A stretch of 64,000 nt of DNA from Echinometra lucunter (Eukaryota; Echinodermata; Echinoidea; Camarodonta; Echinometridae), in NCBI GenBank assembly GCA_029962745.1, contig CM057169.1, forward strand, positions 16,218,514 through 16,282,513, written 5' to 3'. The notes beneath the pieces were generated by a model. That model made no database searches and was not told the DNA's origin. It saw nothing but the letters and a program-made list of their open reading frames with translations. Positions 1 to 13,605 of the stretch are shown piece after piece. Position numbers and translations under genes: made by a program. Each line of letters begins with the position of its first letter. The stretch's first letter is position 1.

Positions 1-1250
1 GCCTTGTCCCGAGACCCTGGGGTCACAATGACTATTTAATAAGTCTGAGCATCTTCTTTTTATACTTCGTTCAAAGCCATTATTGGCTTGCTAGTCTAAA
101 CTCGATATCCATAATGAGGTGATGTTTTGGATACGTGCAATCACGATAATTTGCGAGATTTCATTGCACCATCTGCCGCTATTCTTTCCAAACGATGTCA
201 TCGACATGATCGATTTTCCATATGGTCACGTGTGCGTAGATTAGTCCCAGCTATTCTATAATTTAGTATAGAATAGAATAGTACAGAAAAAATCTAACAC
301 GATCTACACATACATGTACATGCACACATCCATGTGACATTTCTGCTTTGCATCGTTTAAAATATTCGTAACATAAGAGCGACAGTGATTTACCAAGCAC
401 ATCGATCTTAAAGTCAACAAGGTATAAACTTTCATACTAGAATTTCCCAGACGGTATAGAGTGTTTTACATATTGCTTTATTTACAGAAGTCATTTTGAG
501 TCTGCTGTATACATATACCAGTCACATTAGACATTGCCTCGTTAAATATTCGTAACTATAGATGGACAGTCATCTATTTAGTACATCGATCTGAAAGTCA
601 ATTCGGCACACTACTTCACGCGCAAGTTTCTCTTAAACAATATCATTCAATACGAAAGATAAGGAAATGGATTATTGCTAGACAGAAGCAAATTCAGAAC
701 TGATTCAAGCAGTAGATTTTAGGGGGATATTGCAGGTATGATGCTTCCAGACAGAAAATCACTCTCCGGAGGGTATGGCGCCAAGAAAATTGTTGATCTT
801 TATTGCGAAACATTCGCTCTTTCTTAGCTCCTCTCTCTTAACCTCTCTCTCTTCTGGTACGGAACGTATATAAAACGTGCTATAATCGAATTGAGACCCG
901 ACATGTTTCTAAATGGAAATTTATTTAATCATATTTTATAACATGTATTACGATGAAATACAAAGAGGCTTTGCATCGAAGTCGTATTTTGCTCGATTAA
1001 GTATCGGAGTCCTCTGATAAGATAAGTGGGAATGGTTCGGTATGTGAAACTCTGAAACATTTGCCCAAGCAAGAGAGGGGATATGATTTAATCAACTACA
1101 CAGAATTATCCAGAGAGATATTACTTCAGTCAAAAATGTACACGACTATTATTATTATTGTTATCATTGATATCATTTTTAAGTATTTGGCGTCACCTGG
1201 GCCTGGGAGGGGAAAAGCGAACTTAATCACTTTGACCATCGGGTCTCTCC
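1..1250. other. Non-coding stretch, nothing recognised
   Basis: AT-rich sequence with frequent stops in all frames. I see no exon with matching splice sites, no RNA gene and no clear repeat. If the neuroligin-like gene further right has more 5' exons in this window they were not recognised here. Confidence 0.5.
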
Positions 1251-1254
1251 TCCC

Positions 1255-1535
1255 GATATAACTTATTGGGATGTGCAGGAGTACTACTACACCGCGGTTT
1301 CCCCCTACTCTTATTTGAATTTTGCAGTGAGTTCTTAACGTGATGACTACCCTGTACACGGGGCCTCCATTTAACGTTCTGTCCGAGGGACGGAGTGTTT
1401 TCCACTGAACATTGCCTGCGTTTATCATGTCTATGAAACAAGGGAGGGGCACGTTAACACACATCGCAGGCTTCAGTCATCCGCCCGGGGTGGACTCGAA
1501 CAGGCAGACGCCTTACCGTTTGAACCAACTCGTCT
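1255..1535 (-). repeat. tRNA-derived SINE-like element
   Basis: Read on the - strand, the segment begins near 1535 with a tRNA-like head. It has an A-box-like TTGGTTCAAACGG and a B-box-like GTTCGAGTCC about 30 bases apart. A unique body follows and ends near GACAGAACGTTAAATGG and GGCCCCGTGTAC. Pol III boxes with a non-tRNA body are the mark of a SINE. The head does not fold into a complete cloverleaf, so it is not called as a tRNA gene. Boundaries are approximate. Confidence 0.45.
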
Positions 1536-1545
1536 CCTGTGTTAG

Positions 1546-2478
1546 GAATGTTTTGGGCTCTGTTTCTCTGTTTTCACACGGCTTTAAATAGCATTTGTTT
1601 TCTGCACAACCAAGCAAAGCTCGATATTAAATTAATGTATCCCTACATATGAATTCTAAGGGTTAAATGCTGCCATCCAGTATCTCCTTTTATGTCATCA
1701 TACCATCTGGTTCATTTTATCAGCACTTTTCTGAAGTGTATAATTAATAATGTGGTTTTAGAATGCGAACACCTTTCTCCTTTTTTTCTATATTGTCATA
1801 TTTTTGTTCTTACCTGTTTTAAATATTAAATGACACATCAGGAAAGACCAAAAAAGTTATCAGGATTTCAGATAGATGTTTAGCATAATTACCTACCTAT
1901 TTAGAGATAGTCATGGTAATGACATTATCACAAAATGAATAACTGCATTGGAATTTCTGTACTTGATGATTATGCAAATTTCAGAATGGTGGTGGTGGTT
2001 GGGGAGGGGGGGGGGTGGTTGATTCGTGACACATCCCAATTCCAATACATCATGTTTCACGCGATACATATCAAAACACCTTCAAATTGGCAACTCTATA
2101 TTTGACTGTGATCCGCCACTCGATCATGATTGAATGAAAGCATTTCTCGGTGTTTATCAAAGGAAATTCCCAGCGATGGTATCTCCGAAGTCACAATTAT
2201 AAAAAAAAAAAAACCCTGTCGCGGATTCTCACCCATTGACGTCACCGGGGCGGTTCTTCAGGTGTACATAATACACTCGGCTGATTTTCCTGCATAAGTG
2301 GTATTTATTAAGGTCGGGTTTGGTTTCATGGATGTTCTAAGAGGTTGGAGACCAGGGCGTAAATTGGTAGACAGTCCAGTGGGACATGTTCTCCATCGAT
2401 GGAGACAAATGTAATTGAATGCCTTTGGGCAGTAACATTTCAAGTCATGTTTTGTTTGTAGCATACTTTGTAATAACT
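1546..2478. other. Non-coding stretch
   Basis: No gene seen. It holds a G-rich run near 1990-2018 and an A-run near 2200. Otherwise it is unique-looking AT-rich DNA. Confidence 0.5.
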
Positions 2479-2512
2479 GAAATGATAATAATAATGATGA
2501 TGATGATGATGA

Positions 2513-2562
<50 letters not shown>

Positions 2563-2640
2563 TACTACAACTACAACAACAACAACAACAACAACAACAA
2601 CTACTACTACTATTACTACTACTACTACTACTACTACTAA
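2479..2640 (+). repeat. Compound trinucleotide microsatellite (ATA/ATG, TAC, AAC)
   Basis: A run of ATA then ATG triplets passes into about 50 bases of TAC, then AAC, then TAC again. The apparent Leu/Asn/Tyr-rich reading frames across it are products of the repeat and are not genes. Confidence 0.95.
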
Positions 2641-5548
2641 CTATAATGATTAGATAAATTCATATAGTACAATACACGTTTGAGTATGTATGTAAAGTAT
2701 GCTTAATTTCATATCACAAGAAATTTCATCTTTTAAGAGGAGATAGAATCAACAAATTTTACCATGCAAAGGTTTACAAACCCTTTCCTTTTTGCATCAT
2801 AAGGTTTCTACGACGAATTTCATGTATCGGAATTAATTTATAATAAAAAGAACTTGAGGTCACTTTTCTGGATAAAGTTACGTCATGAAGTTTATATGCC
2901 AGTTATGTTTATTGGAAAATGGAATTAACCGTAACGCTGAAGCGCGCCATCTTTCAATTAAAATGTAGAATCTTCACAACGTAAACAAAGTTGATGTAAT
3001 ATGAAGAATGGGAAATTTTGATGCAACCCCCCGAAGAGATGGTGACATCTTTTATGACATTTCCACGAATGATGTTATAAGCTTCAACTTATCCAAGGTC
3101 GATATTAATGAAAATGAACCGCTGGGTCATGATACCATACGTGCATTGGCCACGGATGTATCTTAGTCAATCAATGGAATAATGAGGTGCATTCCATACT
3201 GCATGGCCAAATTAAATTGAATTTTACTGAGTTTACCAAGCCCGGCATGTACACAGACAGACAAATACGAAAAATAATTATGTTACCTTTGACTTTTGGT
3301 TATATATGATTACATCAATCTGCGCTGTACCACCCCATGTGACTCCACCCCTTAAACAAGAAAGGTAAAAAGCCTTTTGATCAGAGGATGTCAAAAGCTA
3401 TTTTCTCTGATATATCCTAATTGCAACGTTGAAATTTACCCTACAAAATGTCTCCCGCTTCAGTCGAGATCGTTGACATTTGTTCGAGACTGACTATCAT
3501 TTCCGGCATACTACTGATTAAGACTAATTGGAGTAAAGTCATGGTGACCTATCGTCGGTTAAGAATCGCAGACAGCTTTGATTTCTTCCAAGTTCATACC
3601 AGTTCATCCACATGCTTAACGATGCAGTTATAAACTCTCGATTTACGATAACAAAAAAGAGTCTTACTAGTGCATTTCATGATTTTAATATCAGTTCTAC
3701 AGCATGCCTCAATTTTAAGTTTCTTAATATACTAATCAACTTGACGCGTACGTCAAATGTAAATTACATTTTCATGTACATTAGCCGTTTCACATGAGGC
3801 TTCCTTTCGATTACGTCATTTACTACGCAAATCATTTGAAGTGATTTGGCTTACGTAAATATACATGGTATATCCAAAGTAATGTTTGCAATGTTCAGTT
3901 TTCATTGGGGGGGGGGGGGGGTACAATGGCATGACCTCGTGGCGCGTCAAAGACCGTGCATGTCATCGACGCAGTCCTGCGTCAAGAAATGACGGCTCGT
4001 AACAATTTCTAGGCGGCACATTCTCAAAATAGCCGTTCGCAAGTCGGTTGCTGCAGACCAGTGCTGGTGATAGGAATGAACGATCACACACCAGAGAGCG
4101 TGAACACAAATAGTACAAAAACCGGATCTATAATTAAATACCACCAACCGAAGATCATTCATGCCTCTCACGCGTTACAGATAAATTAATCCGACTTCAA
4201 CTCTGTCCACCATCCTCATCAATCCTGTCCCGGTCCATTTCATCCAGAAACTGTGAATGTAATTGATATACCATTCTGTCTCTTTCCGCTCTTTAAAAAT
4301 GTATCCACCATCTCTTCCATCTATCTCAATACACATGCTTTGGTCCCTGACATTCACCCTTTGTCAGTGGTATGTTTCTAGAACTTAATGAAATATTAAA
4401 TATGTCGGTCCGCCCTCATAATTTTTCACGACCCGTTCTATTTGACACGCATCAATAAGAGTAAACGTAAAAGCATTATTGAACTATCACACGACTGATA
4501 AGTCAGTCTCGACGTAATAGTATCCGCAATTCTTTTCATATCGGTCTAAATGCTCAGTATTATATCATTATATTCACACAGATCGAAGTGTATTTCTCCT
4601 TGCTCTTGAAAATTGAGCAATTCATCAAGGATATGAAAGCTTTGTTTTCTACTTTTTAAAGATGGAAATATCTCGTAATTGACATTTTGCGCGACATACA
4701 TTTCTAAGTTAAGGACTTACAGTCACTTTTGTCATTAAAACATATATTAACCTGAATTCCTTTCTTGGCCTCGCCCATTTTCAATTCTTAAGTGTTCATT
4801 TCCATTTTTCATATATATCTGATTTAAAAAGGTGTCTTGAAGGTATTTAATTGCTTATGGACAGGGACGGACAAATTTAATAACAAGTGTTAACTTACGT
4901 GTATATTCAAAGTTATGAATTCATTACTTTATGAATTCACTTTTTGCTAACTGCAAAGTGCGATTTAGGCCTTTTAATAATTATGTCGGAAGAGACTGGA
5001 AACATTACCACCCTTTCTTTAACGACTTTTCTGATTGGTGTCTGACATGTACTGACAGCACTATTGGTTCATTAGGTATGAATAATCACATCGTAAATTC
5101 TTTCCCCGAAATGCATCCCGATAAACAGGATTTCTCCAGGATTTCACCTTCTTCTACGTCAATGCATCAAAATGGGTGTAGGATTTGATTCATTTCAAGA
5201 GAGAAATGCAATTTCAGCCAATCAATCAATCTATTAATTAATCAGCTGTCATGTTAATCCGATACTACCAGGCAAAAGGTCGCTTCTCTCAATATATGGG
5301 GTCACCCTTCATCAATTCACCTCCCTTTCCTAGTAGCAATATGGTCTTCGTAAAAAATGTCCAAATTAATAGTTTTGCTTGATTTCACGGGAGCAGACTT
5401 CACGGTCGAATTACATGACCATGACCTTTTCCCATCATGCCTTGCCGCCTCGGTAGCTTTGTTTGACATCTTTGCCATCCTCTTTTTGTTTTCATGAAGG
5501 GTCATGTATCCGTATCTAATTACATAAGAAGTTGGGAGCATATATAGC
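2641..5548. other. Non-coding stretch
   Basis: About 2.9 kb with no supported gene. Open frames are short (under 90 codons), lack splice borders and look like chance. A G-homopolymer lies at about 3907-3921. Confidence 0.5.
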
Positions 5549-5765
5549 GTCGTCCAAAATTAAGTGTTGGTGGTGAAAACGATCCTCTGTTATTGTAAAA
5601 TAATGGGGCCCACGTGATCTTGGTGGCGTAAAAATAACAAGCACGAAATGTGAATGAGAAAAGAAATGCTGAGAGAAAATTAAGTTAAAGCATATGAATG
5701 AAAAAGAGCAAGAGACATGAAGAAATTGTACGTATTTGTGAGGGATATGGGAAGGATAAAGAGCG

Positions 5766-5808
<43 letters not shown>

Positions 5809-6041
5809 AATGGGGGGGGGGATAGGGGCAAGGTGTCGTCTAAAATTAAGTGTTGGTGGCGAAAACGATCCTCTGTTATTGTAAAATAATGGGCCCCCAA
5901 ACATCTCGATGGCGTAAAAATAACAAGCACGAAATGTGAATGAGAAAATGAAATGCTGAGAGAAAATTAAGTAAAAGTATGAATGAAAAAGAGCAAGAGA
6001 GAAAAGATATGAAATTTTGTGAAGATGAATGGGAAGGATAC

Positions 6042-6078
<37 letters not shown>

Positions 6079-6090
6079 AGAAGGAAGGGT
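5549..6090. repeat. Tandem duplication, unit about 286 bp, each ending in a GA tract
   Basis: The segment starting GTCGTCCAAAATTAAGTG at 5549 recurs at 5835 with few changes (GTCGTCTAAAATTAAGTG). The copies share the CGATCCTCTGTTATTG block and the CAAGCACGAAATGTGAATGA block, and each closes in an AG-dinucleotide run (about 5764-5805 and 6041-6082). The second copy has small deletions. No gene is carried. The Arg/Glu- and Ser/Leu-rich frames here come from the GA runs. Confidence 0.9.
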
Positions 6091-8014
6091 GGGGCATGGC
6101 TTGTTTATGTGTCTGTGGGGAGAGAGAGAGTTGAAGGGAGAAAGATAAGGAGTAGAAAGAAGGCAAAAGAAAATTAAACACCATTTATATTTTGGGGAAG
6201 TGAGATTATACGGATTATGAGATTGTAAAGGATTCGAGCAGCGTGAAGCAAACGTATCTTCTTTACCTGTAGTCTAAATATTTATCAACAATTTCGTCTT
6301 CACCACAGTATTCGTCGTATTCCAAACCAACGCAACATGAATGACTCAACAAACCTGCAGTGATCGATCGGCATGTGATGTATCTCCGTATTTGCAGACA
6401 AATTGGAGCCTGGGCACATTAGAAATAAAACAAACAAGAACCCTCACGCGATTGCGCCTATTGACAATAAGCATAATTATTGGAAGGGTTGAAATGGCTG
6501 ACGGAAAAGGAACGAATAAAAGACCTGATGAAGTAGTAAAACTCGTGGAATGAATGGAATGAAAGTTTCGTTAACCAAGAAAAGCCGACGAATGAGATTA
6601 ATTAAAGACACAGAAAAGGTATGAGGAAAAAAAAAGGTGTAAGAGGAATGATATGGGAGAGAGAGACAGAGAGGAAAGGTGAAGAAGGAAAAAGAGACCG
6701 TTGATGAGAGGAGATGTGAAAAAACAAGAGAGAGTATGTGTGTGTGTGCGTGAATGAGTGTGCATATAGGAGAGATATAGAGAGGGAGAGAATGAAAGTG
6801 AGATGAGCTGGGGCGTTCTCGCCATTTTGAGGGCGAACACAGGGACACAAACAGAGATAAGACGACAAGTGCGAGAAGGAAAGATGGAACACAAGAAATA
6901 AAGATCTCGCCCGCTCGGGCGCTCTAGGCAAATTGCACACCAAACACGTAACGAGCATTTCTGCTACATGCGCATTTACGACGTGGGCTCGTGTAGCTTG
7001 TCAGTCCTCATTATAGCGTGCCGCTTGCAGGTGAAATTTATATTACCTAGTCAGGCAACCATGTCTGCAGATATACAGATTTGAAAGCAAGTGCGATGTC
7101 GTTGAAAATGATTTTTGTCGCCAATTGGTAACCATGCTCCGTTGATTTTTAAGGGTGACATCAAAATTTTCAGCGTCATGCTTCATTTGCTTTTCTGATT
7201 TAAATCCCGAGTATTCCCAATCAAAAAGCCCTTTATGATAGTGCTTTCTCAAACCCTTGTGTAAAAGGAAATATCTACATGCTATAGAAATGAATCGATA
7301 TTCATACTGCAGCTGTCTTGATACTTGATTTTCTGTATAATGATTTAGTTTATATACATTCTTTATAAAAATTTTAGGCCTCGGATTCATTGGGCTATAG
7401 TAGCATTCAACATTGTATACTATGTCGTTCATGAATATACAGACTGGTCATTGTACTTTTTGCTTTGCTACAGTCAGAGCCTTTCATAATATATAAAATT
7501 TATCGATCTGAAAGGTCATAATACAAAAATAATATTGTGGATGATTTTCCTCGATTAATCTATTAAGTTTACGACATTCTTGCTCTATGTTAAGAAAACA
7601 AACCACCGTTTATCGAGCTTTACGAAGTCATGAATGAAGAGCTTTAGTGCCCGCCGATTACAAGTCCAGAAAGAATTCTTACATGGATTTTTAGAATGAG
7701 AGAAAAAGCAAAAAAAAAACTGTATTAACATGAAAGAGAAAACTGTGTATATATCTGTTCCCACAAGCCAGTTAAAGCAAAAATGAAAGTAATATGAAAT
7801 GTAATTCTACAAACAGAAAGAGATGTATTCTTGACTAATTAACTATGGAAGCTCATGAAGACTTGGGAAATGCAAATTTGGATATTCAGTCTTACTCTTC
7901 ATCATTTAAAGAAAAACCTCTAGAAAAATATTTTTCCTATTTCTTACGAAAAATAAGAGAAATCACAGTTTATCTCATAACATGATCAAGAATAATTCAG
8001 CATCAATCACAACA
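6091..8014. other. Non-coding stretch with purine-rich patches
   Basis: No supported gene. GA-rich patches occur at about 6100-6160 and 6600-6800. A 129-codon open frame on the - strand (7043-7432) shows no known domain and no splice context, and was not called. Confidence 0.45.
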
Positions 8015-8153
8015 GGGGAGCGTTTCATGAAGAGTCTTGTCGGTGATTTTCACTGACTAATTTGCTCTCAGCCAATCAGAAGCGAGGATATTCAGTAGCT
8101 TATAACAGTCGTCAGTGAAAATCACTGACAAACCTCTTCATGAAACGCTCCCC
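8015..8153. mobile_element. Foldback MITE, GGGGAGCGTTTCATGAA-type ends
   Basis: The left end GGGGAGCGTTTCATGAAGAG is mirrored by CTCTTCATGAAACGCTCCCC at the right end. Inner parts of the arms also pair (GTGATTTTCACTGAC with GTCAGTGAAAATCAC). The loop contains CAGCCAATCAGAAGCG. With no coding capacity, this is a non-autonomous inverted-repeat element. Relatives lie at 9587, 38688 and 56194. Confidence 0.85.
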
Positions 8154-8275
8154 AGGACGCAGCCCGTGATAGAACGCTAATCCTCCTCGTATCTTTAATC
8201 AGTCCTAATCTCAAACAATAAAAATACATGTTACTAATTCATTGCATTCTTAGAAAAATGCACCAGTTAGCATAG

Positions 8276-8489
8276 TTAGAACCCCTTTTTGTCCTGTATT
8301 TAGCAACCTCAAGAAGAAGGGTTTCTATGAAGGGTTCTTGATATTTTCAAGAACCCCAAAAGGTTCTTTGTAAAACCAATAATTGTTCTAAAGACCCCTT
8401 TAGAACCCTTTGGAGAACCATTATGGGCTATTAATGGTTCCTTGAAGAACCTTTAAAGGTTCCAAATGTGGGACAAGAAGAGGTTCTAA
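8276..8489. mobile_element. MITE built of AGAACC/GGTTCT motifs
   Basis: The ends TTAGAACCCCTTTTTGTCC and GGACAAGAAGAGGTTCTAA are inverted repeats of about 26 bp. The interior is a series of short inverted AGAACC and GGTTCT words, so most of the element can fold on itself. There is no open frame and the target duplication is unclear. Confidence 0.8.
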
Positions 8490-8688
8490 TCAGTACTGTT
8501 TTTCATATATAAAATAAACCAGAATAATGTGTTCATTCACTTCTTCAATCTCACATCGTTAGTCAGGATAAACAACATCAATCATAACGGGACGGCTCAT
8601 GGGTAAAACTGATAGACTATCAAAGAAGGTGTACATTCTTTTAATGCTTGTCTTCAAAGAATCACCGGTGTAAGTCCGTTTCGAGGAG

Positions 8689-8975
8689 CGAGAGGGGGGG
8701 GGGGAATGATCAAAATCTTTAGCCGAATTTTATAGAGCGAATGCACACACGAGTACACGCACCCACCCACACACGCACCCACCCACACACATACTCTCGG
8801 GACCTTGAAATCCTATCTCTGGTTTTAATAGCATTTCAACTAGAAATATTACTTCTATTACCGTCGTTTATGATAGATTATCAAATATTTCAACAAATGA
8901 TTAAAATATTTCTTCTTTGAAAAGAGGGGGTATATTTGTACACCCCATCCTGCCTCTCTAAAAGTGTGTATGTGC

Positions 8976-9006
<31 letters not shown>

Positions 9007-9020
9007 GGGGGGGGTGGATA
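8689..9020. repeat. Simple repeats (CA/GT, CCCA) and part of a dispersed repeat
   Basis: A CACACCCACC-rich stretch near 8745-8800 and a GT/G run near 8965-9013 flank a segment at about 8860-8960. That segment closely resembles 60326-60420 (shared GTCGTTTATGA, AGATTATCAAA, ATTAAAATATTT and GGATATTTGTACAC-like blocks), so it is one copy of a dispersed repeat. Confidence 0.75.
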
Positions 9021-9586
9021 AATACCCCTATTCGCGGGATTTACGCCAGTGGTGGGAATAGGCAGAAACTGAAGTAATCTTAAAGAATGGTTACTTAAGG
9101 TATTTTTCTGCTATTTTATGAATTATAAATTACTGTTTAAGTCTCATAATACTACTGAGGATAAAACAACATCAATCACAATGGGCAGGACCTACCTGTC
9201 CTTGTATATTTATACCACCCCTCGGGCAGCCTTGGTTCTATGTCAAAACCCAAAGAAGATGTACATCAAAGAAGATGTATATCTCTCTCTGCGAGGTTGT
9301 GATCTTGACTTTTACCCTGGAGAGAGGAGGCTTACCGGATTACGATTTGGTGTCGATGTTGTTAGTGGACCTTCAAGACGGATTTAGCTTTGGGGGATGT
9401 GTTTGGCACACCGGAGTGACAAATTGCAGCACGTGGAAAGGCTTAAAGGTGATGCGGAGATCGAGTAATGGAACTGCATTTCAAGGGAGACTGGCTAAAA
9501 ACTAATTTTGAGTAAGATGACGATGGCTAAAGAAGAATTGTTTGTCATGCACTTAATGGGTTGTTTTGCCTAGTAGAATTTAAACA

Positions 9587-9733
9587 TCGCCCCGTTTCAT
9601 AAAACTTCTTATCAGTAAAAATTGCCACATTTCTATGACAAATATGCTTTCAGCCAATCACATGCAAGGATTTCAGTAGCTTATAACAGTTATTGCATTT
9701 TGTTACTGATAACAAGTTTTATGAAACGAGGCC
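9587..9733. mobile_element. Foldback MITE, same family as 8015-8153
   Basis: The ends CGTTTCATAAAACTTCTTAT and its inverse near 9710-9733 (AACAAGTTTTATGAAACG) bound a loop containing CAGCCAATCACATGCAAGG and GTAGCTTATAACAGTTATT. The loop nearly matches that of the 8015 element. There is no coding capacity. Confidence 0.8.
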
Positions 9734-12700
9734 CAGAGCCATCTTCTAAGAACCACAACTGCATTACCGCACATGATTTTGAACAAATGGGACTCCCATG
9801 TATTGCTTTCGTTGAAAAAGCATATAATAGGACAAGAGGTGTCAACGCTCACAAGCTCATATCGGACTATGCTATTTATGTTTAGGACTATCAGTCTGAG
9901 ATTCTTTGATTTATCATGTGATGTGGCCCAATCACCACTGATCTTGGACATTTCGATGTATTTTGGTTGATTTTGTGTAAATTTTAGATTTCGATTTGAA
10001 AAGGCACAAAAAAAAAAAAAAAAAACCCCAACAACTTTGGGCTTTAAGAGGTGCATGTATTTCATCTCGGGTAAAGCGCTCCAGGAATAGAACTGTTTGG
10101 CCTTGCGAGGGAACTGTAGACACAAAGAGGATGGGAGGATTCGGTGATTGGAGGAGTATGGAGAGATAAGGCTAATCTTGCAGAATTCACTCTGAAGTAT
10201 TTGATTATACCGCAAAGTAATTAGTACTTGTTTCTGCATACATCAGGTACATGTTTGTGAAACTTGAAGAATTCAGAAGTGAATCGAACAAACATCATTA
10301 GATATGTAACTGAACGACAGAAATTAATTTAAAAATCAATCATGCAGCACAACTTACTTCTCTCTTTACGTTGACTGCGAAAATAAAAAGTGTTTTTTTT
10401 TCGATCACATTTCTTCATGGATAGTATTGTGTATTGTGTATTGTGTATTATATGCTTATAGAAGTATGAGCCCTCAGTTATTGTTGAACTTATTATTTAG
10501 TATAATTCTATATATTAAAGGGCTCTGCTGGTGCTTTCTCAGAGTTAAATATACGGCTTGCAACGGAATGTTATTCAAAGATGATGATCCAAAACTACAT
10601 AGTTTGGGAAAAAATGAAATTACATGAATCCCTAGAATCTCTATCAATTATGAGTTCTTGTTTCATGTATATTTTTATGTATTAATCTTTAACCTAAACA
10701 ATCAATTATCGTAAGTTATAGTTATTGTTAGTTTGTTTTTTATTTCAGAATCAATAAAAAAAATATATTCACAATGAACAGATTATATACAAAATAGTCA
10801 AAATATACAAATCAAATCTAAAAATAAATCTGCGGAAAGCCCAATTCCAGCAAAGTTCATATAACATCACTGTTCTTCCTTGGGGTTGCTTGGGGGCCTT
10901 GAATGAAGAATATAAATAGCTTTAAAATGTCTTTGACTATATTCGTTGTAATTCATAACTTACAGCTAGATATACTGATATATGTGTACTGATCAAGAAG
11001 CTTTATTAGAACACGGTCGATATTGTGTGGGTGTGTGTTACAGCGTGTGTGCGTGGAGCGACCTCCGGCCAACGTACACGGAGGGAACTCGCAACGAAAC
11101 GCTCCTTGTTTATTCAGAGTGTGTAACCTGCAAGCTCAATAACGGGCATTCGAGTCTACGTGAAAAGTCTCCCTCTGGCGGTATCCGTAGTCCGATCCTT
11201 TACCTAACCCTCGCGTGCCGATGTATACCGCAGAGGCCATCTGGCGTTTCACGGTGCCTGGTTTTTACATTGTGTCTTGCAAGATGCAGCCACCTGCTTA
11301 GGGTATGGTGGAGACCGTCATCAGTCTTGGTGGCGCATCAAGGGTAGAATCTTAAACCACATGGGGCGAGAAGGGATCGGTTTATTCATGTTATAGAAGG
11401 CGAGCAGAATGGACGTGCAATTTTTGCGCAGTCGGTAAAGAGATGGGTGCACAACATCCAAGTATGAAAGAATGAGTTCATGGAAATCAGAAGTGTATAT
11501 TCTCTTTGAGTCGATTTCCCTATTAAAATTTCCTTTTGTTCTGTTTCATTACCTTTATTTGTCTCTCACCTCACATTTCTGGCGGTTGACAATTCTGAGA
11601 ATCAAAATGATTCAACTCTGATGACGAACAGGCAATTCGTACGTAAATCTCCAGTCTCCCTCCCCTTTGCTTTAATCGGTTTGCTGGTCCTATTCCTTTT
11701 CATAACTTTGCTCACTAACCTCCAATCCCATTTTCCCCTTTATCTCCCTTACTCTCCTCAGTCAACTATCATCTTTTTGTAAAAACCAAACAGCGCTTTT
11801 CAGGACCGTCCCCTAGCTGGGGATCCGTAAACCAAACCAATGTTAAACCACCCATCGTTTTAATTTATCAAGTTGAAGATCAATTAGTGGATATTAAAAT
11901 CAAAGATATTAATTTTTAGCAGGTTCCAATTTCACATTTCGACCAGCAAACGTTCAAGGTGGCGATTAAGCATTCTTACATTCTTGCAGTTATTATCGTA
12001 CTGTGTGACATTTTGGGGGAACTGTGACGTTATTTGTTGTCTTGGATCTAACAGGTGTCTAAACATTACAGCTTTCAACATGATCAATGAAAAACACCAA
12101 GGAGACTGTTTTTATCAATGTACTTCAGTGTTTAAGTGTATACACCTTCTGTGAAGTCACATGTCTGTGGTGTCTTTTTCAGTGAGGATATTTCTTGCCC
12201 AGGACATGATGTCATGTCATGCTTTCATTGTAATGACATTATTGTCTTATTTGAAGTTCGTGAAGGTAGCAAAGGTGTCTGATAGTGTATAGAATTAGCA
12301 CAGATATATACATTATTGATTGACACAGAATATTTGACAATATATGGTGCTGTTTTGTGTATCACCGTCTGTGATGTCATCGAGTGGCATCCATCCCTGC
12401 AAAAATTATACAGTTTGTTGACATTGATGGTGTGGTATCGTGACATAGAGTGACGTATCCTCATCAATTGACAATCTTCTCGATCCGGGTCGCTGCGTAA
12501 CGCGTCTTGGCTAATGATGAGTACAATGCGTCTCTCTCGCGACTGGCGTATAGACAAGGATTGCACATGGGTGTAGGATAAGGAAAATACATCGAGGTCT
12601 GCTCATGATCTCAAAATGAGAGCTAATCCACCTCTTCTTCGTGTAAACATATACATTTTAATCAAATACCAGACAGGGAAGGATGATTCACGTCTGATTT

Positions 12701-13601
12701 CAGCCAGACTAAATTAAGAAATTCGTTGTCTAGTACATGGAATTTAACACGTGCCATACATTTGTGCGCAGAGAGTTTGACGGATGACGTTAATCTGTTC
12801 CATAAATAGAAACAGATTATAATTGTGACACAAGGGGCATTTCATCATCTATCTACACAAAAGAAGAAAATATGGTTCTTGAATTAAGAATTGCACGGTG
12901 ACATTTCATCGAATTCTTCTACATTCTGTTCTCTATCTCTCCAAACTTTTCATTTCCTCTCTCCCTTTCGCTCCATGAATGATTCACATGAGCATAATAT
13001 AGTCAGAAAACCTGTATCAGGTATAGAGTACGAAACTAACAGTATTAGCATTAACTTTTTTTTTCTTTATTACCAAGTATGTTTTCCATCCAGTCTTCAA
13101 CTCGAAACTCTTTGATAAGTGTCTTTTGAATATCCTGTATATACCTCTTGGTGAAACTTCTTAAAATATTCCGCACTTCAATCACTGAACGTTAATAGAT
13201 TCAATGAATATTTTCATTCAATTCAGATTATCACTATAGCTTGCTCTCTAGAAGTGAAGAGTGAATTTTCACTCCATTTCCACTCCCTTGGGAGTCACAT
13301 CAGTGACTGCCAATGAAAGCGTAAATTTTGAGTGAATATCGAGGGCCATTCGAAACGAAAGAGAGTGAATTTCATTTCATTTTTACTCTATTTTGAGCCC
13401 CCCCCCCGGGAAAACGTCATTGCTTACTCGATTTTGCCCTTAAATAGAGAGTGCAGATATTAAACTGTTGGTGTCAGAATGCAATAAGACAACCAACACA
13501 TTTAAATCTAATCGCAATGTTGTTTGGTGCATTTATTTCATTGCTCCGTGCTGATACCTCAACTCAACCAAACTGTTTTGTCTGGATGTTGTTTTATGTT
13601 T
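9734..13601. other. Non-coding stretch
   Basis: Almost 3.9 kb with no recognised gene. An A-run is at 10007-10024. The more GC-rich patch at 11040-11340 has an open frame of 121 codons without any recognisable domain or flanking splice sites, and was left uncalled. Nothing resembling the missing 5' neuroligin exons was found. Confidence 0.45.
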
Positions 13602-13605
13602 TTAA

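Noticed and set aside
7043..7432. 129-codon - strand open frame
   Set aside because: It has no recognisable domain, an AT-driven composition (Tyr, Asn, Lys, Phe) and no splice or promoter context.
9118..9505. Overlapping + strand frames of 76-89 codons as a missing 5' neuroligin exon
   Set aside because: No CLYLN-type block or other conserved N-terminal esterase motif is present, and no fitting donor was found.
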